From a virus: a stretch of DNA of 46,845 bases. The translations under genes and the position numbers were made by a program. Shown here in pieces: positions 16,442 to 27,900 of the stretch. The DNA lies in the IMG/VR virus record IMGVR_UViG_3300017989_000029, positions 1 through 46,845 of that record; one strand, given 5' to 3'. The first letter of the stretch is position 1. The number at the start of each line of letters is the position of its first letter. Under the pieces are notes generated by a model. The model saw only the letters and a list, made by a program, of their open reading frames with translations. It ran no database searches and was not told the origin of the DNA.

Positions 16442-17028
16442 TGGCTGGTTTTACGTATGGCGGCGGATTCTCGCCAATGATGAGTCCGAAGTGGGGCAAG
16501 AAGCATGGGTTCCTGCCAAAGAAAAGCGAGTTCAAAGAATACGGTGCTTTGGCGAAGCAGGAGAGGGAATTGGGTCGCCAGGGCAAGCAGGTTGCGATGC
16601 AGGGCATTGGCGACATTCTGAGCGGCAAAGCGCAGATGAGCCAGGCTGAGGCGATCCGGGCTGGTGGCGCCAGGGCCAACCGGCAGTTTTTGGGGCAGAC
16701 GGGTCGCGGGAGTGGATCGTTGGCTTCAGCGTTCGCGACGGGCAACAATGCGATCAACACGGCGGCGGCGGTTGCGCAGAGCAAGCGCCAAGATTTACTG
16801 GATCGGATCAGCTTAGGGAATTCGGTTTTCCAACCGATGACGCCAGGGGCGCGAAGGCAAACGACGACAACTTACCGTGGCGGAGGCGGCGGAGGCGGCG
16901 GAGGCGGCGGAGGTCGATACGGCGGACGCACCCCGCAAGCGTCATTTTTGCGGTCTGGCCGACACACAGGATTTACAAAGTTGGGCACAGCGCCGGCGTA
17001 TCAGTCGATGACGCGGCCAATTCGATAG
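16441..17028 (+). CDS. Gly-rich internal-type protein, 195 aa
   Basis: Begins MAGFTYGGGFSPMMSPKWGK. Residues 20-120 are helical and Ala/Gln/Arg rich (QGIGDILSGKAQMSQAEAIR, ANRQFLGQTGRGSGSLASAF). A run of about 12 glycines follows near residue 147, encoded by four copies of a 9-base GGC/GGA repeat, and then a basic tail. The pattern (small, Ala/Gly-rich, before the giant protein) recalls the short internal virion or ejection proteins of podoviruses. No motif proves it. Confidence 0.55.
   Translation: MAGFTYGGGFSPMMSPKWGKKHGFLPKKSEFKEYGALAKQERELGRQGKQVAMQGIGDILSGKAQMSQAEAIRAGGARANRQFLGQTGRGSGSLASAFATGNNAINTAAAVAQSKRQDLLDRISLGNSVFQPMTPGARRQTTTTYRGGGGGGGGGGGGRYGGRTPQASFLRSGRHTGFTKLGTAPAYQSMTRPIR
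16879..16913 (+). repeat. GGC/GGA microsatellite
   Basis: Four copies of the 9-base unit CGGCGGAGG, with edge variants, encode the glycine run of the 195-aa protein. The unit length keeps the frame, so copy number could vary by slippage without loss of the protein. Confidence 0.8.
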
Positions 17029-17039
17029 GAGATGGAAGA

Positions 17040-17402
17040 ATGTCAACGATGAGACGGCGCAAACTGATGCGCGAAAAAACCGGGGCGGGTCTTGGCGGAT
17101 TGCGCCCGGAGCAGGTTGAGCAGGCTTCGATTCACTCGCCGAAGGCGGCGCAGCGGGCGATTGCGCGGCAGAAGCGCAAGCAGGTTTTGGCAGCGTTGCG
17201 CTCGAATGCGGTGCCGAGCAGCGAGGCGCGGCAGATGTTGAAGCAGCGCGGACCGATGCGCAAAGACGAGCACGAGTATGTTTCAAGCCGCATGAGTGCG
17301 TTGCGGCGAGCCATGGAGGAGGAGCGGGAGCGGGCAGAGAAGGAAAGACGCGAACCAATGAAACGCAAGCGGATCGCGAGAAACTTGGGCCTGATCGGGT
17401 AG
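17040..17402 (+). CDS. Highly basic small protein, 120 aa
   Basis: AGGAG lies about eight bases before the ATG. The protein is extremely rich in Arg and Lys (MSTMRRRKLMREKTGAGLGG ... ERERAEKERREPMKRKRIAR) with helical segments and a short Ser/Pro turn. Charge and size suggest nucleic-acid or DNA-compaction binding inside the capsid, or a linker with the giant protein. No family recognised. Confidence 0.6.
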   Translation: MSTMRRRKLMREKTGAGLGGLRPEQVEQASIHSPKAAQRAIARQKRKQVLAALRSNAVPSSEARQMLKQRGPMRKDEHEYVSSRMSALRRAMEEERERAEKERREPMKRKRIARNLGLIG

Positions 17403-17419
17403 GCCGAACGAGGGGAACA

Positions 17420-18907
17420 ATGCCTTTTCCAACACTTACAATCCGGCGAGGTTCGCCGGGGCTGGAATTTGAGCGCAACCGGAGGGATTTGACGCGGGTT
17501 CCGGGGGTTCAAGAGTTGCTGCGGCGCAAGGATATTCCGGTGGGTTTGACGGATTACGTTCATGGGTTGCGCGAGGACACGCCGGATGGACGATTCGAGA
17601 AATATCTAAATCAGCAGTTGACCGGGACAGCGCCACGGCCGGCGGTGCAGACAATTGATCCGGACCCGGAACAGAACATCGAGATTTCTCTAACGGATGA
17701 AGATTTCGAGGGGATGCGCGAGCCGGAGGGCTATCCGCAAAGCGTGGCGGATCATGTGGCGCAGCGGCGCTCACAGATTTTGAATGCGGTCCAGAGGGAT
17801 ATGACAAAGCCGAAGTATGAGCGTTTGGGCGGCGTGTTGGTCGAAAACCGGAAGGGGCTGTATTATCCGGTCGAGGCGCCTGAAGAGGCTGAGGACGAGG
17901 GGCCGGCGGCGCAGTATATTGCGGACATCCGGGAGGCGAATGCTTCGGGAGGTATGGCGCCGTCAACGGTGCAGCCGTCAAACCCGATGGAAGAGAAGTT
18001 GCATGAGTTTGTCGAATCTTACGGCGGAGGATTCATCACGTCAGAAGATGGGAGCGTTCTTCTACAGAATGCCAATGGGCGAATGAAGGATTTGGATGAG
18101 TTCGAGGGAGAGTCGGACGTGGCGGCGTTCATGGCTGAAGGTGAGCAGGTGTTTGGCCTTCGGCAGCGCTTGACCCAAGATGGGGCAGCCAAAGCGCTGT
18201 TCACATGGGGGCCGGAAGATTTGGAGGCAGGGTTGGGGGAGATCGTAAACGTGAGGCGTGGACAATTGCTACGGCAAGGAGTTCCTCCAGAAGCGATTGA
18301 TGAGGCGATGTTGCAAGACCCGGTGGTAGTGACGTGGATGCAGCGGGTAGAGCAGGGACGCCAGGAGCGGCGGGAAGCGCAACAGCATTATTATGAGCAG
18401 ATGCAGGATGAGCAGGCGCAGCAGGAGAAAGCCGAGAAGGAGTTTTACAGCCAACAGCAAAAGGCCATGGGGTATTTGAAGGACCAGGTTGCCGCGGGGC
18501 AAGAGGCGTATATGGGCTTAAAGGAGGCGTTGGGGCCAAAGGCGGCGCAGATTCTTCAAAATTACCTAGAAACGGGCGAGATCAAAAAGCGGGGGTCTTT
18601 TGGGTTCGACGTTGGGGAATTGGAGAAGGCATTGGCGGTTCAAGGATGGACTCTTGAGGACGTGGAAGAAGCCTACAATGAGTTACGGGAACAGGAAATG
18701 GCGTTGGAGGGGGCCACGCAAGACATGTATCAGCGCTCGGGGCTGATGGGACAGCAGACAAGCCAAGGGCCGCAAAGTGCGATGCAGATGGATGATGCAG
18801 CGCTACAAGCAAGTTTGGCGCGGGATGATGCGGAGATCGCGGAATTAGCGCGTGAAATCGAAGAACTGAAGAAACTAGCGGAAAAGCAGAGCAAAAATGC
18901 CAAATGA
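17420..18907 (+). CDS. Internal virion-like protein, 495 aa
   Basis: Mostly helical and acidic, Gln/Glu/Ala rich. Residues about 310-370 form a long coiled coil (GRQERREAQQHYYEQMQDEQ, QQEKAEKEFYSQQQKAMGYL) and the last 40 residues form another (LARDDAEIAELAREIEELKK). The N-terminal 100 residues are less regular. It overlaps the start of the giant protein by 11 bases. Composition and place suit an ejected internal core protein of a podovirus. No enzyme motif seen. Confidence 0.6.
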   Translation: MPFPTLTIRRGSPGLEFERNRRDLTRVPGVQELLRRKDIPVGLTDYVHGLREDTPDGRFEKYLNQQLTGTAPRPAVQTIDPDPEQNIEISLTDEDFEGMREPEGYPQSVADHVAQRRSQILNAVQRDMTKPKYERLGGVLVENRKGLYYPVEAPEEAEDEGPAAQYIADIREANASGGMAPSTVQPSNPMEEKLHEFVESYGGGFITSEDGSVLLQNANGRMKDLDEFEGESDVAAFMAEGEQVFGLRQRLTQDGAAKALFTWGPEDLEAGLGEIVNVRRGQLLRQGVPPEAIDEAMLQDPVVVTWMQRVEQGRQERREAQQHYYEQMQDEQAQQEKAEKEFYSQQQKAMGYLKDQVAAGQEAYMGLKEALGPKAAQILQNYLETGEIKKRGSFGFDVGELEKALAVQGWTLEDVEEAYNELREQEMALEGATQDMYQRSGLMGQQTSQGPQSAMQMDDAALQASLARDDAEIAELAREIEELKKLAEKQSKNAK

Positions 18908-21900
18908 ATTGATGAGCCGAATCGCAGAACTGGAAAACCGGTTGAACGGTTTGATCAATCGGCGGAACGCAAAGGCGCGACTCTTGAAGTTGCGTCAGGA
19001 GCCGGAGCCGGAGCGGACAAGCGTTTGGAGTGAATTGCCGGGGGTGATGGATGAGAATTTCGGCAAGACACCGATTGCGCGAGCTTCTCATGCGTTCGAG
19101 GCGGGGATGGCGCAACCGCTTATTCAGGCGCCAAGTTTCATGCGGATGGGCGCCCAATTTATCCCGGACGTGCAGAGGCCGGATTATGAACTGTTTGACG
19201 AACCAGAATCGACAGGGGCCAAGCGTTTAGTCGAAGGCGCGGCGAATGTCGCCGAGAAGTATATCTCGAAGCCGTTGCAGGAGAGATATTCGCAACCGCA
19301 ATATCAGCCGCAAGGGCGGGCAAAAGAGAAATTTGCACCAACAAGCTTGGAATGGCTTTCATACCATGTCCCACAAACAGCCGGGCAATTTGCAGGACAG
19401 TTGGCAGCGGGGTCGGTTGCTGGACCGGGGGGCTTTTTGGGTCCCATTGCGGTGCAGATCGGCGGTCAAACGTTTGAAGAAGCCAAGGAAAAACACATAG
19501 CCGATGGGATGTCGCCGGATAGGGCCAAATGGGAAGCGGCGCGAGAAGCGACGTTGAACGCCGGGCTTCAAAGCCTAGGGGAACTGGCGGCAAACAAGAT
19601 TGGAAAATACGTAGACCGAAAAACGCTGACCGGCATGTTCACGCCATTTCAGCAACGCGTGAGAGCGGCATACGCCGAGGGGGCCACGGAAGCCGTTCAG
19701 GGCGAGGTAGAGGCGTTGCTGAAGTGGATATACCGGAACGATCCGGAAGGGCTGGCCGATGCACAGACGCGGTTTGCCGAGTTTTTCCTAGGTGGACTGA
19801 TAGGCTTTGGGGCAGCCGGCGGAGTAAGCGGACGTCCTGGGGGGGACGCTGGCGACGTAGAGCCGGGGTTTGATCCAGGTCAACAACCACCAGGACCGCC
19901 GCGACTTGTCACAAATATGCCAATAGCGCTTTTGCCTGAAACGGCGGAAGGCGCGGTAATCAATCCAGAACTGAGCAGCCTGCTTGAGAATGTTCCGTTG
20001 CAATCGGAGCCTCTCAGGGGTGTCGTGCGCGGAGAAACGCGGTTGCCTGGGGGAGAACCGGTTGGTGCAGCGAACAGGGAGGCACGGCGGGAAGAGTTGC
20101 AGAGAGGCATGGAGGGGCCGCCGCCCGAGCCATACGAAGTGGCGCCAAGACAGCCAACGCAGCCGCAGCAGTTGGGGCCGGAGCAACTTGCGGAATACAT
20201 TCAGGGCGAAGTCGAGGCGATTCCGACGCAGGATGACTTGGTGAGAAGCGCCGGCGCCAAGACCGTCAATGCGATCAGGGAAGTTTTGGGGTTGAGGAGC
20301 CGGGAAGAAGCGAGAGAAATTCGGGATCGAGTTTGGGGGAAGCCGGGGGACATCGGGGATCAAATTGCCGCCCGGGAGCGCCGGATTGCCGAGTTGGAGG
20401 CGCGGAAAGCCGCGGTCAGAGAGCAGTCGGGGCAGCGCCTTGGCGATGTAGGAATGGAGCAGATCAACGATCAGATCGCTGAGATGGGGATAGGCGCACA
20501 GCCCGTAACAGACTATTTCCAGGGGAACCGCATTCGCTATACAGGGAAAGGGGAACAAGAGCCTTCGGGTAGGCGCGTACAGCAACAGCCGGTGGAGGAG
20601 GAGCGCAGGAGCGGCGAAGAGCGGCGTAAAGAGGAGGAGTTGAGGGCGGAGTTTGACGAGCAGGTAAAGCGGGTCAAAAATCCCAAGGACATGACCCGAG
20701 AGGAACTTGAGGACGCGGTTTTGAGGGATGAAACGACGGGCGCGAAAACCAAGTTTGCCTATCTTCTCGAAATGGCTTCCGAAGAAACGCGCAAGCCTGT
20801 CCAAGTGAGTTCCGACCTGGAAGGCTTGAAATTTCTCAATGACGAGTATTCAAACGCAGCCGGCAATGAACTTTTGCAGGAGATAGTTGGAGCCTTTCAG
20901 GATGAAGGGGTGGAGGTTTATCGATACGGCGGGGACGAGTTCGCTTCGCAATTCGATACGGAAGAGCAGGCTGTTGAAGCCTTGGAGCGAATCAAAGCGA
21001 ATTTTGCGAAAAGGCCCATTCGGGGACACAGGCCCAATGGGGAGACCGTTGTTTTCAAAGGAGCGAGTTTCGATTATGCCACAGGAAAAGATTGGGCGGA
21101 AGCCGATGCGAGGCGGAATGAACTTAAAAAGCAGGCTACAGATGAAGGGCAAAGGGCAGAGCGAGGGACAAAGCCTTTTGGATTGGTTGAAGTCGCAGCC
21201 AAAGGGGACAAGGCTGGAGATCGAGAGGCCGGACAAGAAGGGGTGGAAGTATCTCGGGACGCGGAAGTGACCCGCGAGCAAGTTGAAGATAAGAGGTTTC
21301 CTGCGGCCAAGGATGTTGTGGGTAGCCTGAAAGTTCGGGATGACATACCGAACCAAGATTCAATCGGCGCGAGTTTCAACAATTATCGGATTCTCCGGGG
21401 GGTGCGCGAGGTTTCGATGTCTGAGTTTCCGGGCGAGCCGGATGTCAACAGCCGGACGCGGGCTCTGGCGGAAGAGATACGGCAGTCGGGGGAGATTAAC
21501 CCGCTGATCGTGGCGGTTGACAAAGACGGGGCTTATATTCTTGAGGGCGGGCACCGTTGGGACGCCTTGAACATTCTCGGGGTCAAGTCGTTTCCGGCGC
21601 TGGTGGTCTATGACAACGATGGGGAAGGCGGAGAGCCGATTTCGGTTCGGCAATACGGAACGCCCGGAGCGCCGGACCGGGTTGCGCTCGGGAATTTTTT
21701 CGGTAATGAGTTTGATTCCCTGGTGTCCTATTCGACGATCATTGAGGCAAGGAAGGCGGCTGAACGGCTTCTTGGCGGGCCGGTGAAGGCGGGGACCAAA
21801 GCGGCCAAGGAGGTTGACGAGGCGGTTGAAGTCGGGGTGATTATCGCGGCGCGGCGAATTGGCGAAGCGTTCCGCGAAGGAACACTAAATTACTCGCAAG

Positions 21901-24900
21901 CGTTCGACCAGATGGTTGATCTGTATCGCCGTCAGCCGAACCTCGGGGTGCGGACTTCGGAAAGCATTGAGTTGCAGGCGTATTCGACGCCGGCTCCGTT
22001 GTCGTTCGCAGCGCAGGTTATACTCGGACTTCCCAACGACAACCCGAATCTCACGCTCTATGAGCCTTCGGGGGGGCAGGGCGCCTTGGTAACGCTGGCG
22101 GACCCGGAATTTGTTCACATCAATGAGTTGGACACGGAGCGGGCTAAAACGCTGGAGTTGACGGTTGGGCCAGGGGCGCAAATCACATCAGAGGACGCGA
22201 CCAAGACAAAAGGTGGCGGAACGCGCTACGGCCTGGAGATAATCTATCCGCCTTTCGGTAAACTTCGACGGCGGAACGAACAGGGGGAATTGAAGGCTGA
22301 TCAATGGACGATTTTTGATGGAAAGGTCAGAACGAAGGAATTAGACCATGCCATTGTAGGCCGGGCATTAAGCCAGTTGAGCGACAACGGGCGAGCCGTG
22401 GTGATCATTGGCGGTCCAAGCGAGCAGATTTTGAAGAAAGGCGAGGCGAAGCATAAAAACTTTTACCGCGGGCGGACGCGGCTAGATTTCTATTATAATT
22501 TATATTCCAAATTCAACGTTGTCGAACACTTGACGGTGGACGGGAAGTTGTATTCGCGCCAAGGGGCGAAGTTCCCTGTTGACGTGATTGTTATTGATGG
22601 CCGGGGAAAATCTGTGCGAGAATTACCGCAACTGAAAGCCCCGAAGCGAATCCGATCATGGGAGGATTTGAAAAGTGCCACCCAAGAAATATCAACGCAA
22701 TTGGCCGTATCCGGGGATAAAGCGGGCGTGGGCGCCGGGAGTCTTGGAGTTGGCGGCGGTCCCCGTCCCCTGGGGCCAAGAGGGTCTTCAGAGGCGGGAG
22801 GTCTGGACGTTGTTGGCGGTGGACAGGCTGACGTGGGCGGCGAAAAAGGCGGGCTTGGGGTTGCCGGAAGTAAAAGCGATGCTGGCTCAGAATCTTCTGG
22901 AGCCGATGGGGGTTCTGACCGACCTGGACAACGCGGAGACGGTGGAAGAGGCAATCTCAATCGCCCTGGAGCAAGACCTGGTGCAAGAGGCGATCAGCCT
23001 GCGGGCAGAGTTGAATCTTCGGGAACCATTCAAATCGACGCAGGAAGCGGTGTTGGCGGTGCAGGAGACATCTCTGGAGGGTTGGCTGGCAGCGATCAGG
23101 CCATAGAGGACATTTCGACCGAGGACCTGGAGAACCTGATTTTCGACGGGTTGACAGGCTCTTTCGGTGTAGAAGACACGCAAGTATCCGATCAACCGGC
23201 AAAGAGTTCAGAGCCAAAGTATGAGCCGCCGCCTTCGCTTCTCACTTCACAGCGACCGGGCGGGATTGCCATTCCGCCGAAACGCGAGAAGGCTGGAGCG
23301 GGGCTTTCCCGATTGTCTCGCGGCGAGGCGAAAAGCGGCAGAAGTCCGCTGAAGTCCCGCGGGGCATTGGCGGCGGGCGGCGCTCGCCGGGTTGGCGTGT
23401 CGGCGCGTGGTCGGCTTTTGGAGAGAGGGGCGGTGGAGACTTCTCTGGATTCTACCCGCAAAAGTCCCCCGAAAAGTCCCCCGAAAAGTCCCCCAGCGAG
23501 CGATTTGGAAGCGGAATTGGAGGCGTATTTTCGCGATCAAGCGTCGGCCAATCCGTTCGTTGATCCAAAGTTGTTGCGGATCGTGGCGAAGTATTTGGCC
23601 GAGGCGGTGAAGTCAGGAGTGCGGAAGTTCGCGGACGGGGTTCGATATATCGCACAGAGGACGCCAAAGTTTATTGACCGGATTCACGATGCGATTGAAC
23701 AGGGGTGGGAGGTTCTTCGCAAGAAGTTTCCGGTTCTTGATCGAGCGGGGAAGGTTCGCGACGTCTTGAACGCGGATCGAGAGGGGAATGAGTTTCAAGT
23801 TCCCTACACGCCGCAAAGCAAGAATTACACGGTCGAAACGCTGATTCCGAAGAATCAAGCGCAGTCGGTTCACCGAGCGCTGAGAGAGTTGGAAGAGAAA
23901 TACGGGGAGATTGATCAATTTGTAGCCGATGAGTTGGGATTTTCCAAAGATGAGGCCATGGAAGCGTTTTCGGCTGAACAGATCGACGCCATTGGGATCG
24001 GGATCGGAAATATCAAAGGGGGTTCCGGTTTCATTATCGGAGATCAAACGGGAGTTGGGAAAGGCCGGTTTGTCGCGGCGATGATCCGTTATGCGCAACG
24101 CAACGACCTTCTCCCGGTGTTCATTACTGAAAAGCCAACCTTGTATGCCGATATGGTTCGCGACCTGGGTGACATCGGCATGAACAGCGCGGATCGACCT
24201 TTCAGCATTCTCGCGACCAACAACAATTTACGGGTTCCTTTGCCGGACGGGCGAATGTTGCGGACCAAGATGAGCCATGCGAGGCTTTTTTCTGAGGCAA
24301 TCAGCAATTACCGCCAGGATGGCCGCTTGTATGTGGAAGTCGGGATTGGCCGCAAGAAGGAAGTTGTTGATTTCGATGCGGTATTTACGACCTACGATCA
24401 AATGAACACCGTCAATCGGGTTTTGCCGGCCAGAGCGCAAGCGCTTCTGGATGTAGCGCCGCAAGCGATGTTTATCCTGGATGAAAGTCACAATGCCGGT
24501 GGGCAGGGAGCGCCGGCGCCACCGAAGCCAGGGGAGCCGTCGTCAATCCCCCGCAGCCAGACGATTCGGGATATGGTTTCGCGTGGATTGGGGACGGTTT
24601 ATTCGTCGGCGACGTTTGCGAAGCGCCCCGAAGTCATGGACTTGTATTTGACTACGGACCTGAGACATGCGTTTAACGATCGTATTTCGATGGAGGCGGC
24701 CATAAATCGTGGGGGGGTGCCTTTGCAACAGGTAGTTTCAACTATGCTGGCCGAGGCGGGGCAGTATTTGAGGCGGGAGAAGAGCTTTGGCGGGATCGAT
24801 TTCAAGAACGAAGTGGTTGAAGGAGACCGTGCTGCTGTTGACCGCTTCGGGGACCGCCTTCGGGACATTCTCGAATTTGATCTTTATACGGCGGGATTGA

Positions 24901-27900
24901 TCGAAGATGGAGGCATACTTTCCGCGATAGGAACGGTCCATATCAACGCGCAGGGGAAGCATGGAGCGACGAGTTCTAGTTTTGCTTCGGTCCTTCATAA
25001 CGTCATCGATCAGGCTCTTTTGTGCTTGAAGGCGGATCAGGCGGCGAATCAAGCCATTAATGTGTGGAGGAACAAAGAAAAGCCGGTTGTCGCGGTGGCG
25101 AACACGCTGGAAGCGGTAATTGAAAATGCGGTCGAGCGGTATGGGGCCAATGTGAATGAGCCTTTGGACATTACTTTGGAGGACCTTCTGCTGCGGTATT
25201 TAGACCGGACTCTTCAGTTTACCGAAAAGCGCCCTGGGAACGTGAAGGTAGTTCATCACCTAGACCCGTCTGACCTGGGACCGTTCGGAGAGGCACAATA
25301 CAATCAGATTCGAGATGCAATTCAGAATTCCGATTTGAAACACATTCCGGTTTCTCCGATCGACTACATGGCGTTCAAAATGAGGCAAGCGGGGATGAAG
25401 GTCGGTGAGATTACCGGGCGAGGATATGCGCTAGATTATCGCGAGGATGGTCCGCCGCTTTTGGTGACGCGCCCGGCGAAAGCGAGGAATGCGGAGGGAC
25501 GAATTAAGGTTGTAAGTGATTTCAACAACGGGGAGATAGACGCGCTGATCGTGAATCAATCCGGGGCAACGGGCATTAGCGCCCATGCCTCTCAGAAGGT
25601 CGGCAAAGACTTGCGTCCGCGACACATGATTATCGCCCAACCCGAGCGCAATATTGATGTGTTCATGCAGATGTTGGGGCGGATTAATCGAACGGGCCAG
25701 GTCAAGTTGCCAAAATATTCCTTGTTCATGACGGACTTGCCCATTGAAAAAAGACCTGCGGCTGTTTTGAACCGAAAATTGAAATCCTTGAACGCCAACA
25801 CGACAGCCGCCGCCGACTCCCATGTTGATTTCAAAGCGCCAGACTTTATGAACCAAGTCGGGGATCGGGTCGTTGCAAACGTGATGTTGGAAATGTTGGA
25901 CCTGCACGAGCGGATGGGACAGCCCTTGTCTGAAGGAACAGAGGGGCTTGAGCATGAGAACGCGGCGGCAAAGGTTACGGGGCGTCTGGCGTTGCTTAGG
26001 GTGACGGACCAGGAAGCCATTTTGGACGAGATCGAGGGTCAGTATAATGCGGAGATCGCACACCTGGACGCCATTGGGGCGAATCCGCTAAGCGCCAGGA
26101 CGTTGGACTTGGACGCGGAGACGTTGGATTACGATGTCCTTTTCGAGGGTGACAACAGTATTAAAAGCCCGTTTTCCGCGGCGGCCTTGTTGGAAATGGT
26201 GGATGTAAAGCGCATTGGGAAGCCTTATTTGCCTGAGAAGGTTCGGGAGTTGGTGGAGAAAGCGCTGGCAGGCGAGGATGCGGAGGCTCAGGCGAATCGT
26301 GTGGTGGCGGAGGTTAGCCAGCAGACTGAGGATTTCGCGCAAGCGGCTTATGACAAGGTGATTCGGGAGAAAATGCGGGCGGCGAGAATGACCAATCCGG
26401 ATGCCGAAATCACTCAGGACATGCGGGATCAAGCGGAGCGGCGTCGGCAGTTGCATTTGGAGGCGTTGCGGCAGTTGCGCCCGTTTTTAACGCGGTTTCC
26501 CATAGGATTGGCGGTAAGGTTGAAGTTTCGGGAAAATGGGGAAGTCATGTTTGGTGTTGTGACGAACATCGAGCGGAAGGGCAAGGCGCAGAATCCAGCG
26601 GCGCCAGGCAGTTGGATCGCGACCGTTGCGGTTGCGGACGCGGCGCAGGAGATCAAGTTTCCGATCAGCAAGACAGTTATGCCATCTAATGTGAGTGGGG
26701 GTTCGCCGACAATTGAGGTAGAGGAAGCAGACCCGAACGAGTTGATTGCGTCGTTTCAGACAGACGACATTGAGAAGGTGTTTCTGGTTAGCCAGCAGGC
26801 GACACGTGAGCGTCGCTACATGATAACGGGAAATTTGCCTGCGGCCTACGGGCAGGCTATTCCGAACGGTCAAATTGTAACCTATACAATCAAAGGCGGG
26901 GAATTGCGCCAAGGCGTGTTGTTGCCGCGAAACTTTGATCCAGACCGTTACCTGGAGGGCGTTCCGAATCATTTGCAGGGCGTTGACGCGGTTGTGCAGA
27001 CTTTGGATCACGATTTTGCGATGCGAAGAGTTGGCGGAGGGCGCTCGCGCGGCGCGGCTCCAGTTCAGTCTCGAAATCAGGATTTGACGATTATTCGGAT
27101 TGGCGGCGCGGGTTCAGGCCAATATCGAATCGAGGCTCCGGCCAGTCGATCAAAAGGAGCGAAGTATTATTTGGACGAGGGCATTCGGGACGCGATTTCG
27201 CCCGAGACATTTGTAAAAAGCGGTTCGAAGATGCGCGTGGAAGTATCCGATAAAACGATAATCCGCCGAGTGATAGAGCGGCTTATAGGCATTTTGGATA
27301 CGCCTTTATTTGTCCACAATTCGATGATGATGACGGACGCACGAGGTGAGGTCAGGGCGATCAACGAAGAGTATGGCGTTGGCGAAGGGATTAGGCTGAA
27401 CGCGGGCATTCCTATTGACATTTTCGCGAGAGAGTTGTGGCGGGGAGCAAAAGGCGTGTCTCGCGTGATGCGCAAGGTTGGCGATTGGGCAAATAACGAA
27501 GGGAAAAAGGCGCTGCAAGAGATTCCCGTTCTTGGCCGGATGCGGTTGAAGAAAATCAAGGAGTCCTTGCCCGAGTGGGTGCGGCAGGGGATTTCGGGGG
27601 AATTTGACCAGGACCCGCACGTGAAGGCGCTGTCCGAAGAAATGCGGATCAATTTGCAGCGGTTCAAGAGCGAGTTCGATGCGGTTGTGCGGACATTGTT
27701 GGGCGGGGATTTCACAGAAGAACAGTTGATCGCGTTTCATCACTATCTCGACGGGCATCCGGAAGACTTCTTGAATTTACCCACGGAAGTAATGGAGCGG
27801 TTTGCGAAGCCTGCGGAGGAATGGATGCGCGTGGCTCATGCGATGAGCGCCCGGTTTTCGTCGTTGGGGCTACCATTCCGCGAGGAATGGATAAGGCCGG

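Noticed and set aside
20887-21270. Second overprinted gene in the giant gene (127 codons, or 42 from ATG 21142)
   Set aside because: The start has no convincing ribosome binding site, most of the product is Arg/Ser/Gly-rich as expected of a shifted frame, and the main frame there encodes a conserved-looking domain. Only the last 42 codons look protein-like.
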